A stretch of DNA of 64,000 bases, from contig NZ_JAMHJQ010000012.1 in the NCBI RefSeq assembly GCF_023534745.1, positions 1 to 64,000 of the forward strand. Direction: 5' to 3'. The notes beneath the pieces were generated by a model. It did no database searches and was not told where the DNA came from. It saw nothing but the letters and a program-made list of their open reading frames with translations. This stretch comes from Streptomyces sp. 35G-GA-8 (GTDB lineage: Bacteria > Actinomycetota > Actinomycetes > Streptomycetales > Streptomycetaceae). Positions within the stretch are counted from its first letter, which is position 1, and every line of letters starts with the position of its first letter. The translations under genes were made by a program, and so were the position numbers. Positions 33,954 to 42,190 of the stretch are shown piece after piece.

Positions 33954-35093
33954 TTACCGCAGGGCCGGATGTGACGTCTTGCGTACGGTCCATGGTTCCT
34001 GGTCCACACCCACTCCGTCCATCGTCATTCCCGCGAAGAGTCCCACGGCCCCTGAGATCACGCCCAGCAGCAGGCCGGCCCAGTACGGGACGACCCCCAG
34101 CAGGAACGGGACGGCGAGGAGGGCGCCGAGCGCCGCGACACGCAGGTGTGAGGCGTGCACCTTCGGGATGTACCGGGAGGGCCGCGGAAGCGGTGCGACG
34201 GCGAGCGCGGTGTCGGTCTCGCGCACCGGTGCGACACCGGCACGCAGATATTCCGTGTGGTCCTCCTCCGGTGTCACGCCCCAGACCACATGGCCGGAGT
34301 CGGAGACGAACGCGGCGGAGACCCTGCGCTGTTTGTCCGTGCCCGCGATGTCACGCCACCGGGTGGGCCAGTACAGCCAGCCGCCGTGGCCCACGAGCCG
34401 GGCGGCGGCCTGGGCGAGGTGCTTGTCGCCCACGGCTATACGGAAGTTGTAGCCGCTCATGGCCTGGAGCCGGACAGTGCGCCGGCCCTCGGCGCCGGCC
34501 TCGGGCACCAGCTCGACGTAGTAGGTGCTGGAGGTGGCGACCTGGCCGACACCGCTCCCGGTCGGATACCGGTACGACTCCCGCACCGGGGTACCGAACC
34601 GGACACGGACCGCGTGGACGCGGCCCGCCGCGGCGTCCTTCCTGAGCATGCGCTGCCCGGGTCCGAGCTGGTTCTTGAGCAGACCGAGGGCGGAGAGGGA
34701 CAGCACAACACCGAAAAGCCAGGCGAGCAGGCAGTACAGGCTGCCCAGGACCGACCCGCCGTCGCCGTAGGCGGTGCGCGCGGCCACGTACGGTGCCCAG
34801 ACGGTCAGGCAGGCCGCAGCGAAGAACCCCCAGTCGCGGCGCACCGCCCCCAGCTTGCCGGGGATCTCCTCCCGGGGCGGAGCGGTCGCCGGCAGCGGCT
34901 CCACAGGCGGCGCCGACCGGCTGGCCAGCAGCCAGCCCACAACGAACACCGCCGCCAGGGCCAGCGGCACGAGAATGTCCAGACGCGGGGCATCCGCTTC
35001 GTAACGGATCCAGGCCGCGCCCCACGCGGCGGCCGTGGACAGCAGGGCAGCCGCCCCCAGAGTCCTGGCAAGCGGTATGGAACGCTGCTGCAT
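33954..35093 (-). CDS. Integral membrane protein
   Basis: A 379-residue protein starting at ATG 35093. There are two membrane helices in the first 60 residues, two more at about 90-150, a long soluble domain of about 160 residues (RVHAVRVRFGTPVRESYRYP, YNFRIAVGDKHLAQAAARLV, WLYWPTRWRDIAGTDKQR) and two C-terminal helices (about 320-360). This matches a group of uncharacterised actinobacterial membrane proteins. The soluble part looks like a beta-rich domain. It lies on the opposite strand to the J-domain operon, separated from it by a transposase fragment. Confidence 0.75.
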   Translation of the reverse strand: MQQRSIPLARTLGAAALLSTAAAWGAAWIRYEADAPRLDILVPLALAAVFVVGWLLASRSAPPVEPLPATAPPREEIPGKLGAVRRDWGFFAAACLTVWAPYVAARTAYGDGGSVLGSLYCLLAWLFGVVLSLSALGLLKNQLGPGQRMLRKDAAAGRVHAVRVRFGTPVRESYRYPTGSGVGQVATSSTYYVELVPEAGAEGRRTVRLQAMSGYNFRIAVGDKHLAQAAARLVGHGGWLYWPTRWRDIAGTDKQRRVSAAFVSDSGHVVWGVTPEEDHTEYLRAGVAPVRETDTALAVAPLPRPSRYIPKVHASHLRVAALGALLAVPFLLGVVPYWAGLLLGVISGAVGLFAGMTMDGVGVDQEPWTVRKTSHPALR

Positions 35094-35385
35094 GCGGTCT
35101 CCCCCGACCGTGACGTGAAGATCCTGTGTACGGCAGGGACCCTACGCCCTGCTGCTCAGTTCCCGGAAGCGGCGAGCGCAAATACCGTCGCCACGCCGCA
35201 GAAGTTCTCATCCCGTCTCTCCGAACAGGGAGTTCACTGTGCGGGACGGCTTCCCAGCTCGTCCTCGAACGCATGGTCTCCGAGGGGCAGGAGCCGACCA
35301 CCGCTCTGTCACACGGTCCCCCGCACGAAGAGGCGGCTCCTCCCCCGTAGGCAGGCCGGCACCGAGACCGTCGTCACAGCGGGCG

Positions 35386-35585
35386 GATCTCTCTGCACTG
35401 GTCATCAGCAACCGCTATTGGCGCCGGCGCGAGGCACCGGCTGGTGTTCGTCACCGGCTGCCGGCCGCTCTCGTCCATCTCCGTCACGGAACCACCCACG
35501 ACGTGCTGGCCTGCTGTTCTGGCGTGGACCGCTCGACCATCACCCGGGCCATCAACGAGTCGCGCGGACATCTCCCAGACACGCC
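35386..35585 (+). pseudogene. N-terminal fragment of a DDE-type transposase (IS5-like)
   Basis: The frame reads RHRLPAALVHLRHGTTHDVL and ACCSGVDRSTITRAINE, the helix-turn-helix region of transposases of the IS5/HTH_Tnp_4 type. It stops being recognisable soon after. The catalytic part is lost. Confidence 0.6.
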
Positions 35586-35693
35586 AGAACGGTGGGCGCC
35601 GGCCCGGATTTCCGTGCCAGGCGCTGGTTTTCGCGCGTGCGCCCCAGGACAATGAGGCAGGTATCGGCTGGATCGCTCTCCGGGAGGCCCCGC

Positions 35694-36422
35694 ATGACGT
35701 CGCAGCCTGTGCCCTGGCCCGGTGAGGGCGGTGCGGTGGACCGCCGGTCCGGACGGTTCCCCGCCCCCAGGCCGTCCGTGGGGGCTCCCGTGCATGACGC
35801 CGGGACGCTCGGGTTCGTCGACCGGCCCGGACGGGAGTACTGGTGGCGGCAGTTGGGCGAGGCGGTCCGGGACCGGATGATCGCCAGGGTCGGGCCGATG
35901 GTCGAGTGGTGGGCGTACTGCCACCGGACGGACACGGAGCGGCCGTATGCGGTGGTGTTCGGGGAGCGGGGCCTCGCCGTGAGCACTCCGACGCTCAACG
36001 ACCGTGGCGGACCGGCCCAGTTGCTCACGGTGACGCCTTTCGTACCGTCGTCCTTACGGCATGCGGTGGTGGTGCGGAAGCCGACACGGGCCCCGTCCGG
36101 CAGAGTCGCTCTGCCAGGCGCGTCGGCTCCGGATCGGCTGGGCGGCGAGGAATTGCCGTTGTCGACGCGGATGCGCGGATTCCTCGGCAATCTGCCCGTG
36201 GAGGCGCAGTCGCGGCTGCAATGGCCGTTCGTCAACGGTGACGTGTTCGACCGCGGGGACTTCCACTACTCCGGGGACGGGGACGAGATGGACGTCTGGT
36301 GCTATCTGGCCGGACGCCGCTGGGTGACGTTCGTGTCGGGACACGGCACGGCTCTGTCCGGGCCCGCGCATCGCGCGTCATGGCGGCTGATCTGCCGGCA
36401 GGCCGAGGTCGCGGTCCGATGA
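35694..36422 (+). CDS. Hypothetical protein, first gene of a J-domain operon
   Basis: A 242-residue protein starting at ATG 35694 behind GGGAGG. It has EYWWRQLGEAVRDRMIARVG, MVEWWAYCHRTDTERPYAVV, a region of beta strands and a C-terminal YSGDGDEMDVWCYLAGRRWV. I do not recognise the family. Its stop overlaps the start of the J-domain gene (ATGA), so the two are translationally coupled and the proteins probably act together, perhaps as client or partner. Confidence 0.7.
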   Translation: MTSQPVPWPGEGGAVDRRSGRFPAPRPSVGAPVHDAGTLGFVDRPGREYWWRQLGEAVRDRMIARVGPMVEWWAYCHRTDTERPYAVVFGERGLAVSTPTLNDRGGPAQLLTVTPFVPSSLRHAVVVRKPTRAPSGRVALPGASAPDRLGGEELPLSTRMRGFLGNLPVEAQSRLQWPFVNGDVFDRGDFHYSGDGDEMDVWCYLAGRRWVTFVSGHGTALSGPAHRASWRLICRQAEVAVR

Positions 36423-36853
36423 CCGAGAAGGCCGAACCGGACTACTACGCGGTCCTCGGTGTCCCTGCCGACGCCGACCGGGCGGAGATCGGGCGGGCGT
36501 ACCGCCGCAAGGCGCTCACCCACCATCCCGACAAGGGCGGCGACGCCGGGGCTTTCCGGGGCCTGCACCTGGCCTACGAGACGCTGACCGACCCGGTGCG
36601 GCGTGCCGCGTACGATCGCCGCCGTACGAGGACGCCGTCGGCCGGTGCGCGGTGGACTCGGGCCGAGCCGCCGCCCGCGGCCGACCCTTTCGCGTGGGCG
36701 CCCGGCGCCGGTCCGGTCACGGACGACCGCCGGGTGCACTCCGTGCCCTTCCCGGAGCACGATCCCGGCGTCTCCTGGCGGCGGGCCGACCGGTTCGCCT
36801 GGTGGCGCCCCGTCGAGGAGCCGGGGCCGAAACGGCGTCGCCGCCGTCGCTGA
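36419..36853 (+). CDS. J-domain (DnaJ-like) protein
   Basis: A 144-residue protein. Residues 8-65 form a J domain: PDYYAVLGVPADADRAEIGR, AYRRKALTHHPDKGGD with the His-Pro-Asp motif that stimulates DnaK ATPase, and AYETLTDPVRRAAYDRRR. There are no Gly/Phe, zinc or substrate domains; the remaining 75 residues are Pro/Trp-rich with a basic end (KRRRRRR). It is therefore a type III J protein. The start overlaps the stop of the upstream gene. Confidence 0.9.
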   Translation: MTEKAEPDYYAVLGVPADADRAEIGRAYRRKALTHHPDKGGDAGAFRGLHLAYETLTDPVRRAAYDRRRTRTPSAGARWTRAEPPPAADPFAWAPGAGPVTDDRRVHSVPFPEHDPGVSWRRADRFAWWRPVEEPGPKRRRRRR

Positions 36854-36866
36854 CCCGCCGTCCCGG

Positions 36867-37370
36867 TCACCGGCACCGTGCCGTGCCGCTTTCCCGCACC
36901 AGCAATCGCTGCCCTGCGACGAGGCCGGTCCTGCGCCCCATGTCGTTGTACTCCTGGAGGGCTTCGACGGTGGTGCCGTACCGGCAGGCGATTTCGCTCA
37001 GCGTCTCACCCGGCAGCACGCGGTGGATGCGGTAGGGGAAGTCGGGCAGGGGGAGCGTGAAACTCAGGCTCGGGGTGGGCCGCCGTATGTCGAGACCCGG
37101 CTGCGTCGGCAGCGGCAGGGTGAGCCGCGGCGTCGGCGAGAACCGCGGGGCGGCCTGTGTGGGGAACGCCGGCCGGTAGGGCTGCGAGGGGTCCGTGCCG
37201 ATCAGGGCGACGACCCACACCGCTCCCGTGGCGATCAGCGCGCCTACGGTCACCTTGGCGACCTTCCGCTGCCGCGCGAGTTCCCCGAGGACCAGGTCCG
37301 GGGCGCGCCGGGTGGTCCGCGGAACGGTCGTACGCCCGGCCGGCGCGGCCACGGTACGCAGGGCCAGCAC
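36867..37370 (-). CDS. LysM-domain protein, probably the C-terminal part of the M48 peptidase gene
   Basis: The frame encodes one membrane helix (VTVGALIATGAVWVVALIGT), a Pro-rich spacer and a C-terminal LysM domain, YRIHRVLPGETLSEIACRYG followed by TTVEALQEYNDMG, which binds peptidoglycan or chitin. The same frame stays protein-like upstream to about 37495 (PDPAGRLEDLVVAAVRDRAA, VHALRRELARLGLDTEAPVV), where it meets the M48 frame at a run of five C bases. A single extra base would explain the split. As an independent gene it would start at the GTG at 37370. Confidence 0.7.
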   Translation of the reverse strand: MLALRTVAAPAGRTTVPRTTRRAPDLVLGELARQRKVAKVTVGALIATGAVWVVALIGTDPSQPYRPAFPTQAAPRFSPTPRLTLPLPTQPGLDIRRPTPSLSFTLPLPDFPYRIHRVLPGETLSEIACRYGTTVEALQEYNDMGRRTGLVAGQRLLVRESGTARCR

Positions 37371-38883
37371 GACGGGTGCCTCGGTGTCGAGGCCGAGGCG
37401 GGCCAGTTCCCGTCGCAGAGCGTGTACTGCCGCACGGTCGCGTACGGCGGCGACTACCAGGTCCTCCAGGCGGCCGGCCGGGTCGGGGGCAGTGCAGCAG
37501 GTAGCCGTGGGTCCAGCTGAGTTTCCAGCGGGCCCGGCCCGCTCCGGCCAGCGCCTGCCCGGTCAGCGCGTACAGCGCTTCGGCGAGTTGCTCCTCGGGC
37601 TCGGGGGCATCGGTGAGACGGCGTATCAGCTCGGCCGGCTCCCCGCGCTCCAGCAGATCGAGAACGGTGGCGAGGGTGGGCCGCGCGGTGACGCCGACGC
37701 CGCGTGCCGCGTCCAACAGGAGGCTCGCGAGTTCGACCGCGAACGCCTCGGCGGCCAGGTCGGCCCAGGTGGTCACGGACAGCTCGGTCACCGGCCCCCC
37801 GGCCTTGTCGAGCATGCTCTGCCGTACCCGCCGCACGGGTCTGTCGGCGGTGACCAGCGGCCCGTCGTCGACGACGTCCGGGGTGTCCCCGGCGGGCCGT
37901 GCCTCGATCAGGGCCAGCCGCCGGGCCAGCGGCGGGTGGGAGTCCAGCGGGGACCGGCCCTCTTCGACCGGGTGCTCGCGCAGGTCTGCCATCCGCTCCC
38001 GGACGCACGGATCGTCCAGCATGGCGGCGAAGGCCTCGAACACGTCCTCGGGCGCGAATCCGAGGCGCTGCACCGGCCGCAGGTAGCGGCTCTCGAACCC
38101 GGCCCAGGTGAGGGCGAGCGCGTGGACCGCGCGCAGCGCGTCGGCGGTCACCGCGGGGCCGACCGCCGCGACCGCCTCCGCGTCCGCCTCCAGTTCCTGG
38201 CGCCGGCGCACCGCGAGCGACAGGCGGAAGTACAGCCACCCGTAGCAGCTGATCACCGAGTGGAACAGCCAGGCGTACCCCAGCCTGGCCTCCTCGGACC
38301 GCGCGGTCATCCGGAGCCGGAACAGAGCGGAGCCGAGTGCCGCCGCGCCCCGGTAGGTGAGCGCGCCGAACCGGGTGTGCCGGCCCGCGTAGTGGCCGAG
38401 TTCATGGCAGAGCACGGCCCGCAGTTCCATGGGCTTCAGCCATTTCAACAGGGGGACGCCGAGGTACATGGTCCGGTCCCCGACGGCGAACCCGAGCAGT
38501 CGGGCCTTCTCCGACACGGACGCGTTGGCCTCCGGTGTGAGGTAGATCCGGTCGGGCGGCCGGGTGCGCAACCGCCCGGCCAGGTCCTCGACCAGCCGCC
38601 ACAGGCCGGGCGCCTCGGCGCGGCTGACGAGCACCGCCGCGGGTGGGTGCTCCTCCGTGCGGCTCACCGTGGCGATGCCGTACAGGAGCGCGACGGCCGC
38701 CGGGATGCTGCCGCCGAGGACCAGCGACCAGTTGCCCGCCCGCGAGGGTGCCTCGACCATCAGCCACAGCATCGCCGCGACCAGCGCCACGTCGGTCACA
38801 AGGAGCGCGGACGCCACGACGTAGAACCCGGCGAGCAGTCCTACGGCGAACAGCCCGCGTAACCAGCCCAGAACTGCGCTCAC
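37006..38883 (-). CDS. M48-family membrane metallopeptidase
   Basis: Up to about 37497 the frame encodes an HtpX/Ste24-like zinc protease. It has two or three N-terminal membrane helices (residues 8-75), the zinc site LCHELGHYAGRH (HELGH at 160-164), a further membrane segment and the third ligand region ELEADAEAVAA. A long helical C-terminal domain follows. After WTHGYLLHC the frame turns into Arg/Pro/Gly repeats with no protein character, while the +1 frame continues sensibly into the LysM part. The true product is probably about 670 residues, ending in a LysM domain. The ATG at 38883 overlaps the sigma-factor stop, so it belongs to a three-gene operon. Confidence 0.8.
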   Translation of the reverse strand: MSAVLGWLRGLFAVGLLAGFYVVASALLVTDVALVAAMLWLMVEAPSRAGNWSLVLGGSIPAAVALLYGIATVSRTEEHPPAAVLVSRAEAPGLWRLVEDLAGRLRTRPPDRIYLTPEANASVSEKARLLGFAVGDRTMYLGVPLLKWLKPMELRAVLCHELGHYAGRHTRFGALTYRGAAALGSALFRLRMTARSEEARLGYAWLFHSVISCYGWLYFRLSLAVRRRQELEADAEAVAAVGPAVTADALRAVHALALTWAGFESRYLRPVQRLGFAPEDVFEAFAAMLDDPCVRERMADLREHPVEEGRSPLDSHPPLARRLALIEARPAGDTPDVVDDGPLVTADRPVRRVRQSMLDKAGGPVTELSVTTWADLAAEAFAVELASLLLDAARGVGVTARPTLATVLDLLERGEPAELIRRLTDAPEPEEQLAEALYALTGQALAGAGRARWKLSWTHGYLLHCPRPGRPPGGPGSRRRTRPCGSTRSATGTGPPRPRHRGTRRAGPAYRGRAGRAYDRSADHPARPGPGPRGTRAAAEGRQGDRRRADRHGSGVGRRPDRHGPLAALPAGVPHTGRPAVLADAAAHPAAADAAGSRHTAAHPEPEFHAPPARLPLPHPPRAAG

Positions 38884-39590
38884 CCTCTCTCCTCCACTCG
38901 GCGGGCCACCTCGGCCCGCGCCCGGCCGAGCCGCTCCGGGTCCGCCTGGAGGGCCGCCCGCAGCCAGCTTTCCGTGTCGCGCAGAGCCGCGTCGACGGGG
39001 TCACGGCCGAGGCCGATCCGGCTCACGTCCACCCGGCCGAGACGGCCCGGTTCCGCCCCGCCCAGGAACGGATCACGACCACCGATCGTCTCGTCCGCGC
39101 TCATGTCCAGCGCCTCCCTCAGCGTCCGGCGCGCCTTGGACACGTTCGCGGCGACCCCGCCGCGTGTCATCCGCAGCGCCTTGGCGATCTCGCTCTGGGA
39201 CCAGCCGTGCAGGCAGAACAACACCATGGTGGTCCGCTGCCGTGGTGGCAAGGCGGCGAGCAGCCGCAGCACTTCGCGTGCCTCGGCGCTCTGCTCCGGG
39301 CCCGCCTGGACGGGCACCGGTACATCGGGCAGTCGCTGCTCGCCCGTTCTGCGCCTGCGCTGGGTCTTCCACAGCCGCTGGACCGCCACCCGGTACACCC
39401 ATGCCTCGGGCAGTTCGTACCCGGCGATTCGCTCCCAGGCCCGGTACGCCTCCACGAACGCCTCCTGGGTGACGTCCTCGGCGTCCGCGCGGCTGCCGCA
39501 CAGCATGATCACCTGCGCCAGAACGCGAGAGTACGAGCCGGAGAAGAAGGTCTCGAAGTCACGGGGCCGCACGGCCGGTTCCGTACTCAC
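38880..39590 (-). CDS. ECF-type RNA polymerase sigma factor
   Basis: A 236-residue sigma-70 family factor starting at the GTG at 39590, which overlaps the stop of the preceding small gene. Region 2 is FETFFSGSYSRVLAQVIMLC, DAEDVTQEAFVEAYRAWERI and YELPEAWVYRVAVQRLW. Region 4 is LLAALPPRQRTTMVLFCLHG, WSQSEIAKALRMTRGGVAAN and VSKARRTLRE. A 60-residue C-terminal extension follows. No anti-sigma gene is adjacent; the membrane peptidase gene directly downstream could take part in release or could be a target. Confidence 0.9.
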   Translation of the reverse strand: MSTEPAVRPRDFETFFSGSYSRVLAQVIMLCGSRADAEDVTQEAFVEAYRAWERIAGYELPEAWVYRVAVQRLWKTQRRRRTGEQRLPDVPVPVQAGPEQSAEAREVLRLLAALPPRQRTTMVLFCLHGWSQSEIAKALRMTRGGVAANVSKARRTLREALDMSADETIGGRDPFLGGAEPGRLGRVDVSRIGLGRDPVDAALRDTESWLRAALQADPERLGRARAEVARRVEERG

Positions 39591-39814
39591 GGGCGGTCCG
39601 TCCCTGGCCCGAGGACCGCCGCCGAGCGCGCGGTCAGCGTGTCGCCGTCCGCTCGTGTGACCTCGACCGTGCCGCCTGGCCCCGCCGCCCGCACGACCGT
39701 TGCCAGGGCCTGCGCCCACGCCCGCTCCTTCGCGGGCCGCATCCACAATGCCGCCAGCATGTACACCAGCCGGGCACACACCGGTACCACGACCAACACC
39801 ACAGGGTCGATCAT
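39587..39814 (-). CDS. Small membrane protein, first gene of the sigma/peptidase operon
   Basis: A 75-residue protein starting at ATG 39814 (behind GGAAGG). It has one N-terminal membrane helix (IDPVVLVVVPVCARLVYMLA) and a soluble C-terminal part (GGTVEVTRADGDTLTARSAA). The stop overlaps the GTG of the sigma gene (GTGA). It is too short for a classical anti-sigma factor, but its position fits a small regulator or membrane partner. Confidence 0.7.
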   Translation of the reverse strand: MIDPVVLVVVPVCARLVYMLAALWMRPAKERAWAQALATVVRAAGPGGTVEVTRADGDTLTARSAAVLGPGTDRP

Positions 39815-40697
39815 CTTCGCGTCCTTCCTCGGACTCACAGCAGTGACACCCGGATACAGCCGCACGCGCCCAGGGTGTTTACCCACGGACGGGAAACGGT
39901 GCCGCTTGCCCGTTCACTTGGCTACCGACCCGACCTGCTGTTGGCCCGTGGCCCGGTCCCCGACCGCAACTTCAGCCCGGACGCCGACGACCTGATGGCT
40001 CTGGCCACGGGCGAAGCGGACACGGACCGGCGACCGGGTATCCACTCCAGTCGGATTGTGCCGCGCTCTGCCATTCTCCCCTGCGGCGCCAAGGCCGAAA
40101 GTGCGGCAGCCTGGCCTGTTCTCCCTCGTCCCGATGGCCGAGATCCCTGTTGCCAGCGCCGCCATCTGCCGTGAACGCGAAGGAAGTTGACACGGAGGAG
40201 GCGATTGTGGCCGGCCGATGTCGTCTGAGAACGAAGCACCGGATCCTCCTCGACTTGATCTACGTCATCGCCTGGGCGGGCGGTATTCAGGCCCCCTGGG
40301 GGCGTACACGAGGGGCGTCCCTCGGACGCAAGATGCGACGTGACATGCGGCGTCCTAGGCTTGATTTGTGTGCCGGTTCGAGGCGATGTCGCTCATCCCC
40401 GCTCCGTGAGGCGAGGGGGTCGGCCCGTGCGAGGGCAGGTTCTCGCCCCCCTTTCGGCACAGCATTCGGGCACGACGCGACGGCGCCGGATCAGGCACGA
40501 GCACACCCGGTCCCGGTCAGCCGGCGAAGCCGTGGCGAGCTGTGGTGCTCCTGGCCGTGGCCGCCTGTCCCCTCCTCCCCGCCGTACCGCGTACCTGCCC
40601 GTGCGCCGTACCGCGTGCCTGCCCGTGCGCCGTACCGCGCGCCTGCCCGTGCGTCGCGAGACCCCAGAAGCGACCGAGACGGAAGAGTTGATCGATC
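39815..40697. other. Long divergent intergenic region
   Basis: About 880 bases separate the sigma/peptidase operon (minus) from the hydrolase operon (plus). Open frames here lack domains. The last 120 bases hold three copies of a 24-base repeat, see the next entry. Promoters for both operons must lie in this region. Confidence 0.45.
40581..40652 (+). repeat. 24-bp tandem repeat before the hydrolase operon
   Basis: Three head-to-tail copies beginning GCCGTACCGCG and ending CCTGCCCGTGC, which differ only at one or two central bases. The last ends 45 bases before the hydrolase start codon. It could be a repeated protein-binding site or a simple slippage product. Confidence 0.9.
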
Positions 40698-41576
40698 ATG
40701 TCCAGCAGCGACATCGCGCTGACCGCCCCGAATCAGTTCGTCGAGGGTGCCAACGGGGTCACGTACGCCTACCGGCGGTTCGGCACCGCCTCCGACGACG
40801 TGCTGCCGCTGGTGATGCTGCAGCACTTCCGCGGCAACCTGGACAACTGGGATCCGCTGCTGCTCGGCTCCCTCGCCGCCCACCGGGAGGTCATCCCGGT
40901 CGACAACGCCGGTGTCGGCCTGTCGACCGGGACCGTACCGAACACGATCACCGGCATGGCCCGTGACGCCATCACCTTCGTCGAGGCGCTCGGGCTGCCC
41001 AGGATCGACCTGCTCGGGTTCTCCATCGGCGGGATGGTCGCACAGGAACTCACCCTGATCCGTCCCCAACTCGTCCGCCGGCTCGTGCTGGCCGGCACCG
41101 GGCCACGCAGCGGTGTGCTGATGCACGGCTGGATCAACGACGTCCAGGCCCTCGCCAACGTCGCCGACAACCATCCCGAGGACCTGCTCTCCCTGTTCTT
41201 CGAAGTCACTCCCACCAGCCAGCAAAAGGGCCGGGAGTTCCTGGAGCGGCGCGACTCGCGGACCGAGGACCGGGACAAGCCCGCCGGCCTGCAGGCCCGC
41301 GACGCCCAGATGGACGCCATCACAGAATGGGGCATCCCCGACCCGGCCCAGCTGGACCGCCTCACCGGGATCACCCACCCGGTGCTGGTCGCCAATGGTG
41401 ACAACGACATCATGATCCCGACGCCGAACACCTGGCTGCTGGCCGATCACCTGCCCAACGCACGCGTCCGGATCTACCCCGACTCCGGACACGGCTTTCT
41501 CTGGCAGTGGCCCGAGGAGTTCGCCGCCCTGGTGCACAGCTTCCTGTCCGGCGCGGGCGAGGAAAAGGCTCCGTGA
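40698..41576 (+). CDS. Alpha/beta hydrolase
   Basis: A 292-residue hydrolase starting at ATG 40698. The Ser nucleophile is in LLGFSIGGMVAQE, the acid Asp in ANGDNDIMIP and the His in DSGHGFLWQ. The core matches the non-haem peroxidase/TAP-like group of alpha/beta hydrolases. Its TGA overlaps the ATG of the next gene (TGATG), so it is the first gene of a coupled three-gene operon with an SCP2-like and an Ldi-family protein. Confidence 0.88.
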   Translation: MSSSDIALTAPNQFVEGANGVTYAYRRFGTASDDVLPLVMLQHFRGNLDNWDPLLLGSLAAHREVIPVDNAGVGLSTGTVPNTITGMARDAITFVEALGLPRIDLLGFSIGGMVAQELTLIRPQLVRRLVLAGTGPRSGVLMHGWINDVQALANVADNHPEDLLSLFFEVTPTSQQKGREFLERRDSRTEDRDKPAGLQARDAQMDAITEWGIPDPAQLDRLTGITHPVLVANGDNDIMIPTPNTWLLADHLPNARVRIYPDSGHGFLWQWPEEFAALVHSFLSGAGEEKAP

Positions 41577-42190
41577 TGGGCGCGACCGGCCGGGTGTACA
41601 GGCAGCGGCGAGCCGCACACGCGGCGGCCGTCACAGGGCTGCGGGTGCTGCTGTGGTGGCTCGGGCACGGGCTGGTGCTGGCAGCGCGGTGCAGCCCGGC
41701 GCTCCGGTCCCAGATCACGCGCGATCTCACGGTCGAGATCTCCGCCGACGACGGTCCCGGGCGCCACTGGGACTTCGACGGACAGCGCCGCCTCGTCGCC
41801 ACCTCGGCCGGCCGGGCCGCGGCGCCCGACTTCGCCGTCCGTTTCAGCGGCAGCGCTCACGCACTCCGTGACCTGGTCTCACCGGATGCCGTCGACGCCA
41901 TCATGCGCGACCGCGTCGACGGAACCGTCCGCGTCGAGGGGAACCATCTGCTGTTGATGTGGTTCCGCGGCCTGGTCCGGAAAGTGGTGCCGATCGGCGG
42001 AGCCGACCCTCCCCGGCGTGCCCTCCCGGGCGCCTACGTGGCACACGACCCGGCCGCCAACGGCGTCGAGAAGATCACCGTCGAGCCGGCGGTGCGGCGA
42101 CTGGATCCGCAGTGGACCGGCGGCTGGCAGGCACGGGCCAAGCTGTGGATCGTCCAGGGGACCAACGGGGAACCGTTGCGGGAGCCATGA
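41576..42190 (+). CDS. SCP2-like protein
   Basis: A 204-residue protein starting at ATG 41576. A hydrophobic helix near the N-terminus (GLRVLLWWLGHGLVLAARC) may attach it to the membrane. The rest resembles sterol-carrier-protein-2-like domains: DLTVEISADDGPGRHWDFDG, DFAVRFSGSAHALRDLVS and VDGTVRVEGNHLLLMWFRGL. The match is weak by eye. If right, it would bind a lipid or isoprenoid and pass it to the partner enzymes. It overlaps both neighbours by a few bases. Confidence 0.65.
   Translation: MGATGRVYRQRRAAHAAAVTGLRVLLWWLGHGLVLAARCSPALRSQITRDLTVEISADDGPGRHWDFDGQRRLVATSAGRAAAPDFAVRFSGSAHALRDLVSPDAVDAIMRDRVDGTVRVEGNHLLLMWFRGLVRKVVPIGGADPPRRALPGAYVAHDPAANGVEKITVEPAVRRLDPQWTGGWQARAKLWIVQGTNGEPLREP

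Noticed and set aside
34155-36422. A 755-codon plus-strand frame starting inside the membrane-protein gene
   Set aside because: Only the last 242 codons from ATG 35694 have a ribosome binding site and protein-like sequence; the first part is antisense to 33954-35093.
40581-40652. Possible iteron-type origin
   Set aside because: Only three copies, no AT-rich region and no replication gene nearby.
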